Positions 1-14,039 of a DNA stretch of 64,000 nucleotides are shown in pieces. Made by a program: the position numbers and the translations under genes. A model generated the notes under the pieces. It worked only from the letters and a program-made list of their open reading frames with translations, was not told where the DNA came from and ran no database searches. This stretch comes from Chrysoperla carnea (Eukaryota > Arthropoda > Insecta > Neuroptera > Chrysopidae). The DNA lies in contig NC_058338.1 in assembly GCF_905475395.1 (NCBI RefSeq), positions 92,861,435 through 92,925,434 of the forward strand, given 5' to 3'. The first letter of the stretch is position 1; each line of letters begins with the position of its first letter.

Positions 1-59
1 CAACGTAGTTGAAACTATTTTAAGAACTGATTTACAGTAAATTATTATATTAAATACAG

Positions 60-3000
60 TAACCTTACAATCAGAGCAGTCACAATCAACAGCTGAAAAA
101 AGTTCACTGGAGCAAGAATTAGCGAATGCAAAATTAAATGCCGATTGTACAGAGCGTGCGCATAAACAAGAATGCGGACGTTTACAATCGGAAATAACAT
201 CGTTGCGTCAAAGATTAGATCGAGCTGATGCTGATGCTTTACACATGCGACGTGAAAATATGCGATTAACTGAAAAACTGTCTTCTCTTGAAAAAGAAGT
301 AATTTAAAATCTGACAAATATATTTCTATTTATAATTTTAGTAAATGAAATTCTTTTTTAATTCAGTTGAATTTAAATAAACTTTTAACGGAGAATCGAA
401 ATAACTCTTCTTATGGTGAACTACAGAAAGAATCCTTACCCATAATGGCTTTACCACCACCCAGGGAGTCGTCAGACTCAACTCGAGAGAAAGATCTTAC
501 CTCAATGGTAAAAAATATCGAAGCTAAACATGGTAAATAACATTAAATTTATATTATCGTTAGAATTAACTAAGCGTGTAACTTACAGATGTGGTGATAA
601 AACAGCCCTGGATGGAAATATTTTCTGCCGATAGTCAAATTTAGTCTTACAATGTTTTGAAAAACAATTCTCACAGAATGAGTAAGTCTAAAAAATTCTG
701 AAACATTCTGAAAAGATCTATGTAAAACTTATTAAGCAGTTTGAAGACTGCATTTTTTTAGACTCTCTCTTAGAAGACTTTTTCAGAATTAATCAAAGAT
801 TTATTTTGACGTAAAAAGTCAGAATAATTCCAAGATTTCGGACTCTTTGCTCTTGAGAAAAACCAGATAAGATATAGTTCATAAAATATATAAGCATGAC
901 TTCAACATACCTCATGTGCGAGGATAACAATCTTTAATATAAACTAATATTGATTACTTAAGGACCATAATTTCGAAAATGTACTCAATATTAGTTTACA
1001 TTAAATACTAGCTTGATACCCACCCGCTTTGCTGGGTTTAAAAGTAAAGATTGGTAAAGATCACAGCGTTATAGCTTTCACCTCCCTTGCTCTCACTTAT
1101 TCCCCTTCCACAACACTCGAAATAATGGTAGGGATTGAGTAAGTTTTTTAGAACACTGCAAAATTAAATTAGACCATCAGCAGAAAATATTTCCACCAGG
1201 GAGAATATAATTTGTTTTTCATTTTCACGAAAAGGTCTTTTTACTCTATTATTATGTATTCTTTGTCCTCTTCTTTAATTTTTCTTATTTAAATGTTATC
1301 AGTGTACGTTACAAACCCAGGGCACATATTCGGAAACTGTATTGAGAAAGATATCGGTACGGATTCGTGGCTCACGCAGAATTATTTTTCAAAATTTGAT
1401 TCATGTCTGTAATTTACTTTCTCTGTTTTGCATATAATATATTTGAGTTATTATCCTCATAGAATAATATTTAGCTGCCCTTTATTTATCTCATCTTTGA
1501 AATTATATCAAAATTTATGTTTAAAAATCAGCTCTTCCATGAGTGTGTGAGAGAGACGAATTTAACAATTATTTTGTTGTAGAGGCCACGGTGGCTGAAC
1601 TAGAGGAAATGATTCAATCTCAAAATGCACTCATGGAAAAGCTAACGGGCGAATGCCATACGTTAACAAAAAAACTTGAAGAGTCGTCTGTTAAGCACAA
1701 GTAAGTGTATCAGTGGAATACAAAACGAAACTGATATGCAATTTTTATTTTAAAAAGGGCTCACACTGAAAAACACAACCTAATTCATATTACTTTTCGA
1801 TAGGGCAGCTCCAAACCGAAAATGGGGGAAAAGAGTCCGTTTCTCATTCAATACAAAGTCAAAACATGCCGATTAAAGTCGATATTAATGTTAAACTTGT
1901 GCCTAAAAAACGAAAGGTCAGTGTGAGCCCTATTTTCACCATTTTGAATTACAAGTAAAAAATTTATTGTTTTATCTTTCTAATAAAACTTCTACATTTT
2001 TCAGAAATGAAATTGCCAAATTACAAAACAGCCTAAAAACTTTGAGTTCTAAATTAGACGACACTCAAAAAAATACAGCAAATAATTTTAGAATGAAAGG
2101 TAACGTAATTATTTAACGCAATAGACCGTGGGACAGAAAGGGTGCTTTGTAAAATGATTAGTACAAAACTTCTCTCTACGACTTTTTTCGGAAATGCTGC
2201 GTTCACAAACGAGAATGATGACGTCATATTAAAACTATCGGCCTGAAAAGACTCAGAAAGGAGTTTGTCGAACACTATGACCACTTGATAATGTTAATAA
2301 TTATCAAACAATGAAATATTTGGATCGAAAAAAATACTACACCGACGAGCTTGTCTACGACCTCGAACATGCCATACTCAAGTATTTTTGCTTTTCTATA
2401 CATACGTAGTTCACTTTTTCTGAATTGCTGCGTTTTTTCAGACGATAGCTTAAATATGACGTCATCGTGCTCATTTAAGAACGCAGCGCTTTCGAAAAAC
2501 AGTCGTAGAAAGAAGTTTGATAGACTCCCTAAAAGGAAGCCAATCACGAAATTTCAAGTATGTATTAATCATTTTACAAAGTATCATTTTTGCCCCACGG
2601 TCTACAAGTAAATTTTTTTTTTAAAACATAAATTCCTCTTATTTTTTTAGAAAAGCACAATACACCAATAAAATCAGATAATTACTCAAAACTCAGTCGA
2701 CCTGAGGAGACTAAAATAAAAGACCAGTACCCTGAACAAAATGGTTATGATAAGAATTCAAATAATTATGCAAAAGAAATTGAAAAAACTAATGAAATTT
2801 CACCAACTCGAAATTATAACGATAAAAATTATTTAAACGTCGATGATCAAGATCAAAATGCAATTAGTTCTGCTGATGAAAAACAAGATTACGAGACAAC
2901 TTATGAAGAAACATATCCAATTACTGAAGACAATGATTATATTACAAATACGGATAATACCAATTACACTGAACAATATAACGATAGAAACGCTAAAATA

Positions 3001-3588
3001 CCTGAAAATACTAAAACCGAGTATGACGACACAAGTAATGTGACAAAATATGCTGAGGATTCGAGTCCATACAACCAAGGTATAACCAATGAAGATCAAG
3101 GATATGACAATACAGCAAATATACCCCAAGAACAGCAGCCATACGTTGATCCGAATCAGGATTACGATACTACAACAAATATTCCCCAAGAGCAGCAGCA
3201 ATACATTGATCCAAATCAGGTTTATGATACTACGGCAAATATTCCCCAAGAGCAGGAGCAATATATTGATCCAAATCAGGTTTATGATACTACAGCAAAT
3301 ATTCCCCAAGAGCAACAGCAATACATTGATCCAAATCAGGGTTATGAATATCCTGATAATCAAAATTATATACCTGATCAACAATATTCCGAAAATATGG
3401 AATATCAAATGGATCCAAATTATTCTGCAGATCAGCAATATGATGAAACAGCACAAAATCAAAGTTATTCAGACCAGCCGTATGATGAATCAGTACAAAA
3501 TCAAAATTATACGGAACAGGAGTATGCAGAACAACCGCAAGGGTTTATTGAAGAAGAATCTAGACCGCCAGAAACAAATAATGGTTAA
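60..3588 (+). CDS. SDCCAG8-like centrosomal coiled-coil protein, 3' part (five exons)
   Basis: Five exons join in frame: 60-298, 367-532, 1583-1700, 2005-2099 and 2651-3588 (TAA at 3586-3588). The 5' part lies outside the window. All junctions have GT/AG. The first three exons read as heptad-like coiled coil rich in Glu, Leu and Lys. Exon 3 runs SQN-x3-EKL-x2-EC-x-TL-x-KKLEE, and exon 4 continues with NEIAKLQ. As I recall it, this matches the C-terminal coiled coil of vertebrate SDCCAG8 (SQN..L.KL..EC.TL.KKLE......EIAQL), a centriole/centrosome and ciliary protein; that identification is from memory. Exon 5 adds about 311 residues of Asn/Gln/Tyr/Asp/Glu-rich, probably disordered sequence with four 20-residue repeats, a tail I do not know from SDCCAG8. 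Introns 2, 3 and 4 each contain an inverted-repeat element. Another long coiled-coil protein such as a golgin remains possible. Confidence 0.68.
606..1201. mobile_element. TIR element (family F) in intron 2 of the coiled-coil gene
   Basis: About 45-bp imperfect terminal inverted repeats start CCCTGG and contain GAAATATTTTCTGC at the left. The right end is the reverse complement and ends CCACCAGGG at 1201. The interior has no coding capacity. A second copy lies at 17514-17886. No clear target-site duplication was seen. Confidence 0.75.
1008..1095 (+). repeat. Repeat fragment with CCGCTTTGCTGGG core
   Basis: The stretch beginning CTAGCTTGATACCCACCCGC and containing CGCTTTGCTGGG recurs in diverged form at 6827-6915. 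It resembles the CTAGC...CCCGC...TTCGC ends seen on many arthropod repeats. It lies inside the family F element in intron 2. Confidence 0.5.
1757..1930. mobile_element. 174-bp MITE in intron 3 of the coiled-coil gene
   Basis: Perfect 12-bp terminal inverted repeats, GGGCTCACACTG and CAGTGTGAGCCC, bound a 174-bp non-coding body. No other copy was seen in the window and the flanking duplication is unclear. Confidence 0.7.
2123..2603. mobile_element. 481-bp foldback element in intron 4 of the coiled-coil gene
   Basis: The ends AGACCGTGGGACAGAAAGG and its imperfect complement (ending CCCCACGGTCT) are followed by further matching arms: CTTTGTAAAATGATTA, the GACGTCAT segments near 2219 and 2458, and TTTTCGGAAATGC with its complement. 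The whole 481 bp forms an imperfect palindrome. Short reading frames on both strands here are by-products of the inverted arms. Confidence 0.78.
3100..3339 (+). repeat. Four in-frame 60-bp tandem repeats in the coiled-coil gene's last exon
   Basis: Four consecutive 20-codon units, each of the form xYDTTxNIPQEQQQYIDPNQ, lie entirely in frame in exon 5. Units 2-4 are almost identical at DNA level and unit 1 is the most diverged, which suggests recent tandem duplication. The same Tyr/Gln/Asp bias continues on both sides without the strict period. Confidence 0.93.
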
Positions 3589-5400
3589 AAATAAATTTTT
3601 TAGGAAATAAATATAGGTTAGAATAATTCAAATGTAAACTGAATAGTATTAATCAAATAATTTTAAGATTCCATGCTCTAAAAATTCGGCACATTGAATT
3701 ACCTAGAAGCGGATTGTTTACATTGAAATCTCTGGGCCCATAACCTCTTACAATGTTTAATTTAAATAAATAAACTAAAAAGTATTATACCCAAGAACAT
3801 ATATATTAAGGGCATGAAACCTGCTATACCGAATCGTCATTGCGTACTTTGCACTGCGCATCAGGCTATCTAAGTGATTGTAAAACAACCTGGTGCGCAG
3901 TGTAAAATACGCAACGGTAATAAATACGCATAGTAAGCAGTCATGAGATGATACTGTCGTGAGACGCTCGTATTTGATATTATTATATCTTTTTCAGTAA
4001 GAAATTAACTTAAGACAAAAAATAATAAAGAAGGTGACTTTTTTGAAGCCTAAATTCTTTTATCAGAATTTGAAAATCCGTTAATGGGTAGGAATATAAA
4101 CAATTTGAATTGCTCTTGAATTTAATATTGAAATATTTGAATTTCATTAAACTTAAAAACTGAAATATTGGGAAGATCATTTTGCTTTACGACAACCGGA
4201 AGATTAAAATAGAACTACGATAACTGGCTTAAACTGGGTTTCAGCAGGCGTAAAATAAATAGATGGATATTAAGCAACCATATAGTAACAAAAAAAACGA
4301 CAAAACTGTTGCTTTGTTGCAACAAAACTGTTAAAAATACTTGAATGAACTTATATTTGCCATTGTCATTCATAGCCAACTCTTTGTCTAGTTATTCCAT
4401 ACATCACTGGTGCTTTTTTTAATTTATAACCCTGCTTATGACTATCATATTGACCAAAATAGTATTCTATGCCTATTGATGACTGTTCCTCGTCATCAAT
4501 GATTTTTCCAATTCTTATTGCATAATTTCACAGATCTATTTTCTTTGCTTATGTGATATTTTGCCACGCATTGAGAATCAAATATCACCAAAGTTCAATA
4601 CAGTCCAATTTTACCAATTTTGAATATTTGAATTTCTATCAAAATGTACTCACAGGTCCCCTAAATACAAAATTTGTAATTTGGTAATTTAATGAAATTT
4701 TTCAAAATTATTTAGAACAAATAAATAATAATATATAAAGCACTCAAATTTTAGTTAGCAAATTTAGATTAATTAAAAAATATGTTAAATTAACTTTTGA
4801 TTTCTTCGTTTTGAACTGGTCACTATACTTTAACAGGTTTTTAATAAAAATGCTTTTTGGAGTGGTGGTGTATTGTTGCAGTCTATTAATTACTTTCTTT
4901 AAATTATTTTAATTAAAACATATTTAATTGTGAATAGAATAACTTTTTATCATTATTTTTTTAATTTTTAAATAAAGTATTGTCACTGTAACTTTTTCAA
5001 GTACTTACTAGTACATTCTTCATTTGACAATCCCAAAAAATCCCGCCAAAAATGAAATTCCCTGTTGACGTTATTATTTTTTGTGGAAATTTAAATTTAG
5101 TTAAGATTATGTGGGAAAAATAAAATTAATCCAATGAAGGCGAAGTTTTAGTGAACTTTTGTATAAAATTAAGAGGTTTAAGTGCCTATCTATATACAGT
5201 ACATAACATTTTCATTTTCTAGTACGAAATTCCTACTCACTTTCCTTCTTTTGTCGCACTTTTTGTAAAGTTTTTCTTTAAAAATTTAGAAAGTTTACCG
5301 ATTTTCTCAAATGATTACGATGATTCAATGCAGTTTAAATTGTCTTCTATATCTCATTAGATATTTTTTCGATAATAAAGAAGGAATATTCATGCGTAGA
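3589..5400. other. Intergenic region downstream of the coiled-coil gene
   Basis: No gene was recognised. Apart from the hairpin at 3839-3915 it is AT-rich single-copy-looking sequence with short homopolymer runs. It probably contains the 3' UTR of the coiled-coil gene: an AATAAA lies 20 bases past the stop, near 3606. Confidence 0.5.
3839..3915. repeat. Inverted repeat hairpin
   Basis: ATTGCGTACTTTGCACTGCG at the left pairs with CGCAGTGTAAAATACGCAAC at the right with a few mismatches, around a loop of about 25 bases. It may be a very short foldback element; no second copy was seen. Confidence 0.7.
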
Positions 5401-5527
5401 TTCACCTTTGTGGACACAATAGGTATCCCCGCAACCTTATAATAGACTTGGGACGTCACACTTACGCAGTCTATTCGCGATCGCAAGATACGGTGGCGCC
5501 GCGCAGCGAGGATTAGTGAAACTATTA

Positions 5528-6035
5528 TAGAGGATTTTGAGTTTTGACAGCTACACAAGTGCTGAATGTTTTTGTTGTTGAGATGGAAATTATCAAAAAT
5601 GAAAAACGTTGTGGTGTTCCCCAGTGTGGGAAAACAAGATCTACAGGCGTCAGTTGTCGCACAATGTCGCAAAAACATGCTTGCACTTGCTTCCCGCGCC
5701 CGCTTTGCAAGAACAATAGCATTCGATTTTTTTTGTTGAAATTGGCTACAAACACTTTGATTTAGATCTCATGAGGTTTCTCGGTGATGTTCGACGTTTG
5801 CAAACATGAAGATTTGATTAATAAACAATTATTTTGCTTCGATTGGATACCACAGAAAAACAAGTTTTTGGAACGAGAAAGCGCCTCTCCTTCCATCAAC
5901 GGCCTTACTGATCCACCAAGTAGATAAAATATATCACCAATATTAATATCCAGGGCTTTCTCCATGTTAAAAAAAACAAATAAACAAAAAAAAATGCAAA
6001 AATTTATTTTGACAACTTGAACGAAAATCCTCTAT
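5528..6035. mobile_element. Possible degenerate TIR element containing a SWIM pseudogene
   Basis: TATAGAGGATTTT near 5528 is matched by its reverse complement AAAATCCTCTATA near 6023-6035, followed inward by similar TTTTGACA-type sequence. The enclosed 0.5 kb is mostly the antisense SWIM-gene remnant. The short inverted repeats may be real TIRs or chance, and no target-site duplication is evident. Confidence 0.4.
5540..5965 (-). pseudogene. Decayed SWIM-type zinc-finger protein fragment
   Basis: On the minus strand, a frame from 5965 gives a peptide ending SSCLQTSNITEKPHEI, then a stop, then IKVFVANFN in the same frame. A neighbouring frame at 5721-5678 then reads CYCSCKAGAGSKCKHVFATL. CxC followed by CKH is the SWIM zinc-binding core. 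The preceding C-L-x-T-S-x-I-x-x-x-P-H-x-I block is, as I recall, typical just upstream of the SWIM motif in arthropod SWIM proteins, some of which also carry a YqaJ-type domain. After the motif the frame stops and a third frame continues with TPVDL...HWGTPQR. At least two frame changes and one stop mean it is not functional. The host protein family is inferred; the motif is seen directly. Confidence 0.72.
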
Positions 6036-6279
6036 ATCGGCCATATTGCATTCACACCAGAGCCATCTCTAGGTAATTTCGTTCGCCAATTGAGGTAAAT
6101 AGACTGACGATATTATATCCAATGTCTTAATAAAATTAAAAAAACACAAAAATGAATCATGCGTGATTTGGAGCACTGCGAAGTACTTAATCATCACCAT
6201 CGTAGACGATATGCTAGAACCTCTATAATTATTAATTTATTGCCTTCTTCTATAATCACCTTATTAATTCATTTTAGTT

Positions 6280-6778
6280 TGTCCGCCCGTGGAAAAGAGA
6301 TATCAAGTTGAAATTTTTATAGTGCACTCAGGATCTAGAAAGCAAGTTCAGTTCGTAACTGACGAGTATACATCAATCGGATCTTGGGTCTGTAGGACCA
6401 ATCTTGTAAACCGTTAAAATGTAAAAAATTTTTCTTATAAAAAATAAACAGCTTTTGCTTGAAACATTTTTTCGTAAACATCACTGTTTACCCGTGAAGG
6501 CACAAATTAGGACAAAACTTTGATGTCCATTTTCTCCAAAACTATGAAGGATAGAAAGTTGAATATTTCCAGGTAACTTCAACTAGTGGTCTTGGAAGCA
6601 TTTTCGAAAAACGAAACAACATAAATTGTAAAAAACTGTAAAAACTGTAAAACAACAACATAATTGTCTTGATTTTTAAAACTCTTCTAATTTATAAAAA
6701 ATAATGCTGACATTCAACACTTTCTATACAGGATATTTCATCACTTAACTCAGTCAATTGTTTGTTTTACTTGTTTTG
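6280..6778 (+). mobile_element. Family A repeat copy, 5' truncated
   Basis: This matches the long variant of dispersed family A. It contains AAACATCACTGTTTACCCGT, a GACAAAACTTTGATGTCC block, and the end ACTCAGTCAATTGTTTG followed by ACTTGTTTT. The 5' palindromic end is missing. It lies between the two convergent genes. Confidence 0.8.
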
Positions 6779-6826
6779 CAATGATTTTAATTTAACATTT
6801 AACTAAAGCATTTACATATAAATAAC

Positions 6827-6915
6827 TAGCAGATACTCGTCCGCTTTGCTGGGCAATTTCACATTTAAAAACAAAGACTATTACGTTATAGCTCTCACTT
6901 ATCCTCTTTTTGTTC
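6827..6915 (+). repeat. Second copy of the CCGCTTTGCTGGG repeat fragment
   Basis: It shares CTAGC, GATAC, CCGCTTTGCTGGG and GTTATAGCT...CTCACTTAT with 1008-1095 in the same orientation. No coding capacity is seen. Confidence 0.55.
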
Positions 6916-6999
6916 ACAATTTTATATATTTTAATTTTTTGTTAGGGAACTTTTTTGAAAATGAAGTTTTGTCCATGATACTCGCTGACATTGCAACTT

Positions 7000-7735
7000 T
7001 CTATAGGTCCAATCATTAACTTAATCTGATTTTTATACTTTTTGGATCAAAATTACCCCATCCACTGAGTTTCATCAAATTCCAAAACAAAAATTTAATT
7101 TGCGATTTTCTCGATTTTTTCAAGAGGCTTTAAAAAAATTGCAAAAAATCGAGAATTTTTTTAAATCTCCAATTTCGATAAAACTCAGTATATAAGGTAA
7201 TTTGGACCCAAAAGTACAAAAATCGGGTGCATATGCTGACTAGTCGAACAGTTTTTGAGATACGAACTAAAATCGATCCAAATATTGCGATATCTCAGAA
7301 ACTGTGCATCCATTCATTAAATTTACCTGATTTTTATACTTTTTGGATCAAAACTACTCCTTCCACCGAGTTTCATCAATTTCAAAACAAAAATTTTTTT
7401 TTGCGTTTTTCTCAATTTTTTCAAAGGGGTACCACTAAAAAAATTGCAAGAAATCGAAAAAAAAATTTTTTTCAACTTCGAAAAAACTCCGTATATAAGG
7501 TAATTTTGACCCAAAAAGTACAAAAATCGTGTGCCTTCGCTGACCAGTCGAATAGTTTTTAAGATACGGGTTAAAATCGATCCAAATATTGCGATATCTC
7601 AGAAACTCTGCACCCAATTATTAAATTTACCTGATTTTTATACTTTTTAAATCAAATTTACCCCATTCATCGATTTTCATCAAATCCCAAAACAAAAATT
7701 TTTTTGTGTATGTCTCGATTTTTTCTTCCATTCTT
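7000..7735. repeat. About 300-bp tandem repeat, roughly 2.4 units
   Basis: The marker CTGATTTTTATACTTTTT recurs at 7026, 7327 and 7631, giving periods of 301 and 304 bp. The units share GATATCTCAGAAACT, GAGTTTCATCAA, TCGATTTTTTC-type tracts and TATATAAGGTAATTT. Each unit also contains a local A/T-rich inverted repeat. Short reading frames here run through the repeat and are not credible genes. Confidence 0.88.
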
Positions 7736-7744
7736 ATATATATA

Positions 7745-7845
7745 GATTGAAAATTACTCATAACAGCCTCCTTTATCGCCAAAATTATCCACTGGAAATG
7801 TTGGCGTCGATTTGATTCTCCCTGCCATTACTACACACAGAGTCA
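7745..7845 (-). repeat. Family D fragment
   Basis: CATAACAGCCTCCTTT, followed by GGCGTCGATTTGATTCTCCC and the CCATTACTAC block, matches the outer end of the family D copy at 46003-46400 in the same orientation. Confidence 0.65.
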
Positions 7846-8261
7846 ATACAGAAAAGATATAGCCGGAGTTGGGGAGGTGGTACGTAAGAAAACTTTGGTA
7901 CAGTGAAGAACATGATATATCAGCTCCTAAAAATTACCCGGCCCCAAAAGTAAATATTTTAAATAAACTATTATTTTTGGAATATTAACAATAAAAAAAC
8001 TCAAAAAAATTCAAAATAATCATTTTTAAATTAATTATATCAAAAATGTTACAAATCACAAACAATAATTTCTTTTAAAGAATTTGAATTTTAATTAAGA
8101 AAACAGAAAAAAAGAATATTTCAAACATACGGATATTAAATATAATTTTTATTAAAACGATAATGTCAATTTGTTTATTTTTATAAATTTCATTAAAACA
8201 AATACAAATATTTTTTTATAGTTTATAAATTATGATGCACCAGTCGACAAGAAGTTTTAAA

Positions 8262-11759
<3,498 letters not shown>

Positions 11760-12294
11760 ATTTAAACTTATGCTAGGACTTGTAATAATTTCTGTTTGTA
11801 AATTGCTTGTCACGTCTTTAGTTTTCGTCATAGAACGTAGTTGGCGCTGCATTTTCATATAGTATTTAAAAACTTCTTTCTTCAACGAAGGAGGCATTAA
11901 AATTATTATTTTTATTTATTTTTTTAATATATTTTTATTACATAATTTTTTTAAATCAATATGTACTTTTTTTTCTATTACATACTTTTTATTTCGGATT
12001 TTTGCGATAAGAAATTATTATGTAATTTTATAATTGAACATATACCGCGACTTTTTCTACTGCAAATTTGAAAAATAAAGAAATTAAATTTCATTTGTTT
12101 TCATAACAAATACAATTGATTTTATGAAGTACTCGAAAAAGGAGAATTATGATTTATAAATTAAATGCTCAAATTTTAAGTAATTTGGGCAATAAACTGT
12201 TCGCATTCAACAATAAATTTTATTCTGAAATATTGAGGATATAATGAATTTCCAGAATGATTTTTTAGAATTTGATAATGACTATGAATGTACA
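11760..12294. promoter_or_regulatory. Roc1a upstream region, with an alternative in-frame start at 11897
   Basis: The stretch immediately 5' of Roc1a is open in the Roc1a frame back to an ATG at 11895-11897 (MPPSLKKEVFKYYMKMQRQL... in frame with MASAMDVD). This could be a longer N-terminus, an unrelated open 5' UTR or an upstream reading frame. Positions 11898-12294 hold AT-rich sequence with no other recognised signal. No TATA box or initiator can be assigned. Confidence 0.35.
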
Positions 12295-12655
12295 TACATA
12301 TCTATATATTCGTTGTGTGTGTAGTTATGATAGGGACAATAAAATCGATGCCAGCGCTTCCAGTGAAATATTTTGGCGTTAAAGGAGGCTGTTATGACTA
12401 ATTTGTCATTCTTTACATGTTTATGTTATAGAAAATGTTAAATTAAATTAATTGAAAAACACTAATTAATTCAACTTAATGTATTAAAAATTGTGAAAAT
12501 AAGAAATCAAATTGCACAAATAATATTTTTCAAATGTTAATTATCATAATTATTTCCTTAAATTTGCATCAATTATATAATATGATGCAATTATATATGC
12601 ATCCATACAATTCTATAATTAAAGTAGTGTATCGTTACCATGGAAACGCCTCGAA
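12295..12655 (+). mobile_element. Family D repeat copy
   Basis: About 360 bp, inverted relative to 46003-46400. Shared blocks include GGGACAATAAAATCGATGCC, AGGCTGTTATGACTAATTTG, AATTGTGAAAATAAGAAAT and TAGTGTATCGTTACCATGG. It is non-coding and AT-rich. It sits 0.5 kb upstream of Roc1a. Confidence 0.8.
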
Positions 12656-13115
12656 AAAAAAAAACGCACGGTGCGAATAGTTCAGTCCCTCAATTTGGAA
12701 AAAATCTTTTTTGAGGGCACACTTCGTGACAAGGGGGAGGGGGGTTTGAAATGTTACCAAAAACAAAAATCTAAAAAAGTTGCACAAAAATTTGTTCCGG
12801 AACGATTTTTTTGGTGAAAACTATTGATTTTCACTAATGACATTAAATGGCAAGTTGAAGATATTTCAAAAATACGTATTTTGAACTAAGACTCGACCCT
12901 GTATCTTTTTCTGTTCTCTATTTGTAAGCAATTGAAGTTTTGAATTGGACAAATTTTTCTCTCTCGGAAACGGCTCATAGGGGGGATAATAATAGTATGA
13001 ATAGAAACGGACCTATACTTGTTTGTTTTTGAAAATAGATTGGCCGCCGGTGACAATTGAACGGGTCAGCGACCCAAATACACCCTCAGATCAAAGTATG
13101 ACTAAATATCTAGTT
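12656..13115. other. Unassigned spacer
   Basis: No gene or clear repeat was recognised. It contains a G-rich run near 12731-12748 and a locally more GC-rich segment at 13035-13090. Confidence 0.4.
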
Positions 13116-13655
13116 ACAAAATACAAAAAATCAAATTTTTTTATTAACTTGTCTTGCAGTAATTGCAGAATTAACATTTTGGATATTATTCAAAAATTAA
13201 TTAAAATTAGTGGTTTACAAGAAAATGTTTCAAACAAAATTTGTTTGGTTTTTTATAAGAAATATTTTTTACATTTAAACTTTTGTTCTATCTCTAACGG
13301 TTTACAAGATGGGTCCTACGGACCCATAGAACCAATTGACCTATGTTGCTCATTTACGAACTCGACCTCACTTTTAACATTCTAGGCACGCTAAAATTTC
13401 AGCTTGATATCTCTTTTCGTTTTCGAGTTATCGTGCTTACGGACAGACAACCGGAAATGGACTAATTAGGTGATTCTATGAACACCTATACCAAAATTTT
13501 GTTCTTAGCATTTTTAAGCGTTATAAACTTGGGACTAAACTTAATATACTATGTATATTCCAAATATACATGGTATAAAAATGGCCAAAATGTTAATTCT
13601 ACAATTACTGCCGGACAAGTTAATAAAAAAATTTGATTTTTTGTATTTTTTGTAG
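13116..13655. mobile_element. Hairpin-flanked family A copy
   Basis: Arms 13116-13182 and 13584-13655 are inverted copies of each other (for example ATCAAATTTTTTTATTAAC and its complement, AGAATTAACATTTTGG and its complement). A minus-strand partial family A copy at 13213-13582 fills the loop. Either family A inserted in a foldback element, or a larger element carries both. Confidence 0.7.
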
Positions 13656-14039
13656 AAATCTGGAGAGGTGGCAACCATAAGATAAAAGTTTAGGCTCAAC
13701 GAAAATGATTTTTCTGGTTAAGAAAAGATTGGATTAACAGAGATTGGATTGAAGCAACTTACTTCAACTTGTTGTTGATAATCTCATTAAAAGATGCTCT
13801 CGAGTCGAAATGAGGTCAAAAGTTGAAATATACAGCTCAAAATTCTAACAACCGACTTCTGAATCACTGGACCTGATCTTTACCTAAACAACTAATTTAC
13901 CAATAAAATCCATACATGGATATTGCTCAATGTTGACTGATTTGAAGGTTTGTTTTTCGTTGCACTTAACTAGTCACTTTCTAAATCACTTGTAATTCGT
14001 CTCTAAGATTTTATATTGAGGAAGCCGCATAAGCTTCCA

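Noticed and set aside
2833..3462. 209-residue minus-strand frame rich in Ile/Leu, like a membrane protein
   Set aside because: It is the exact antisense of the Gln/Tyr/Asp repeat exon. The hydrophobic repeats are the complement of the 60-bp units.
5544..5765. Plus-strand frame with a THAP-like start (CGVPQCGKTRSTGVS)
   Set aside because: The minus strand carries the unmistakable SWIM motif over the same bases, and no downstream THAP residues follow.
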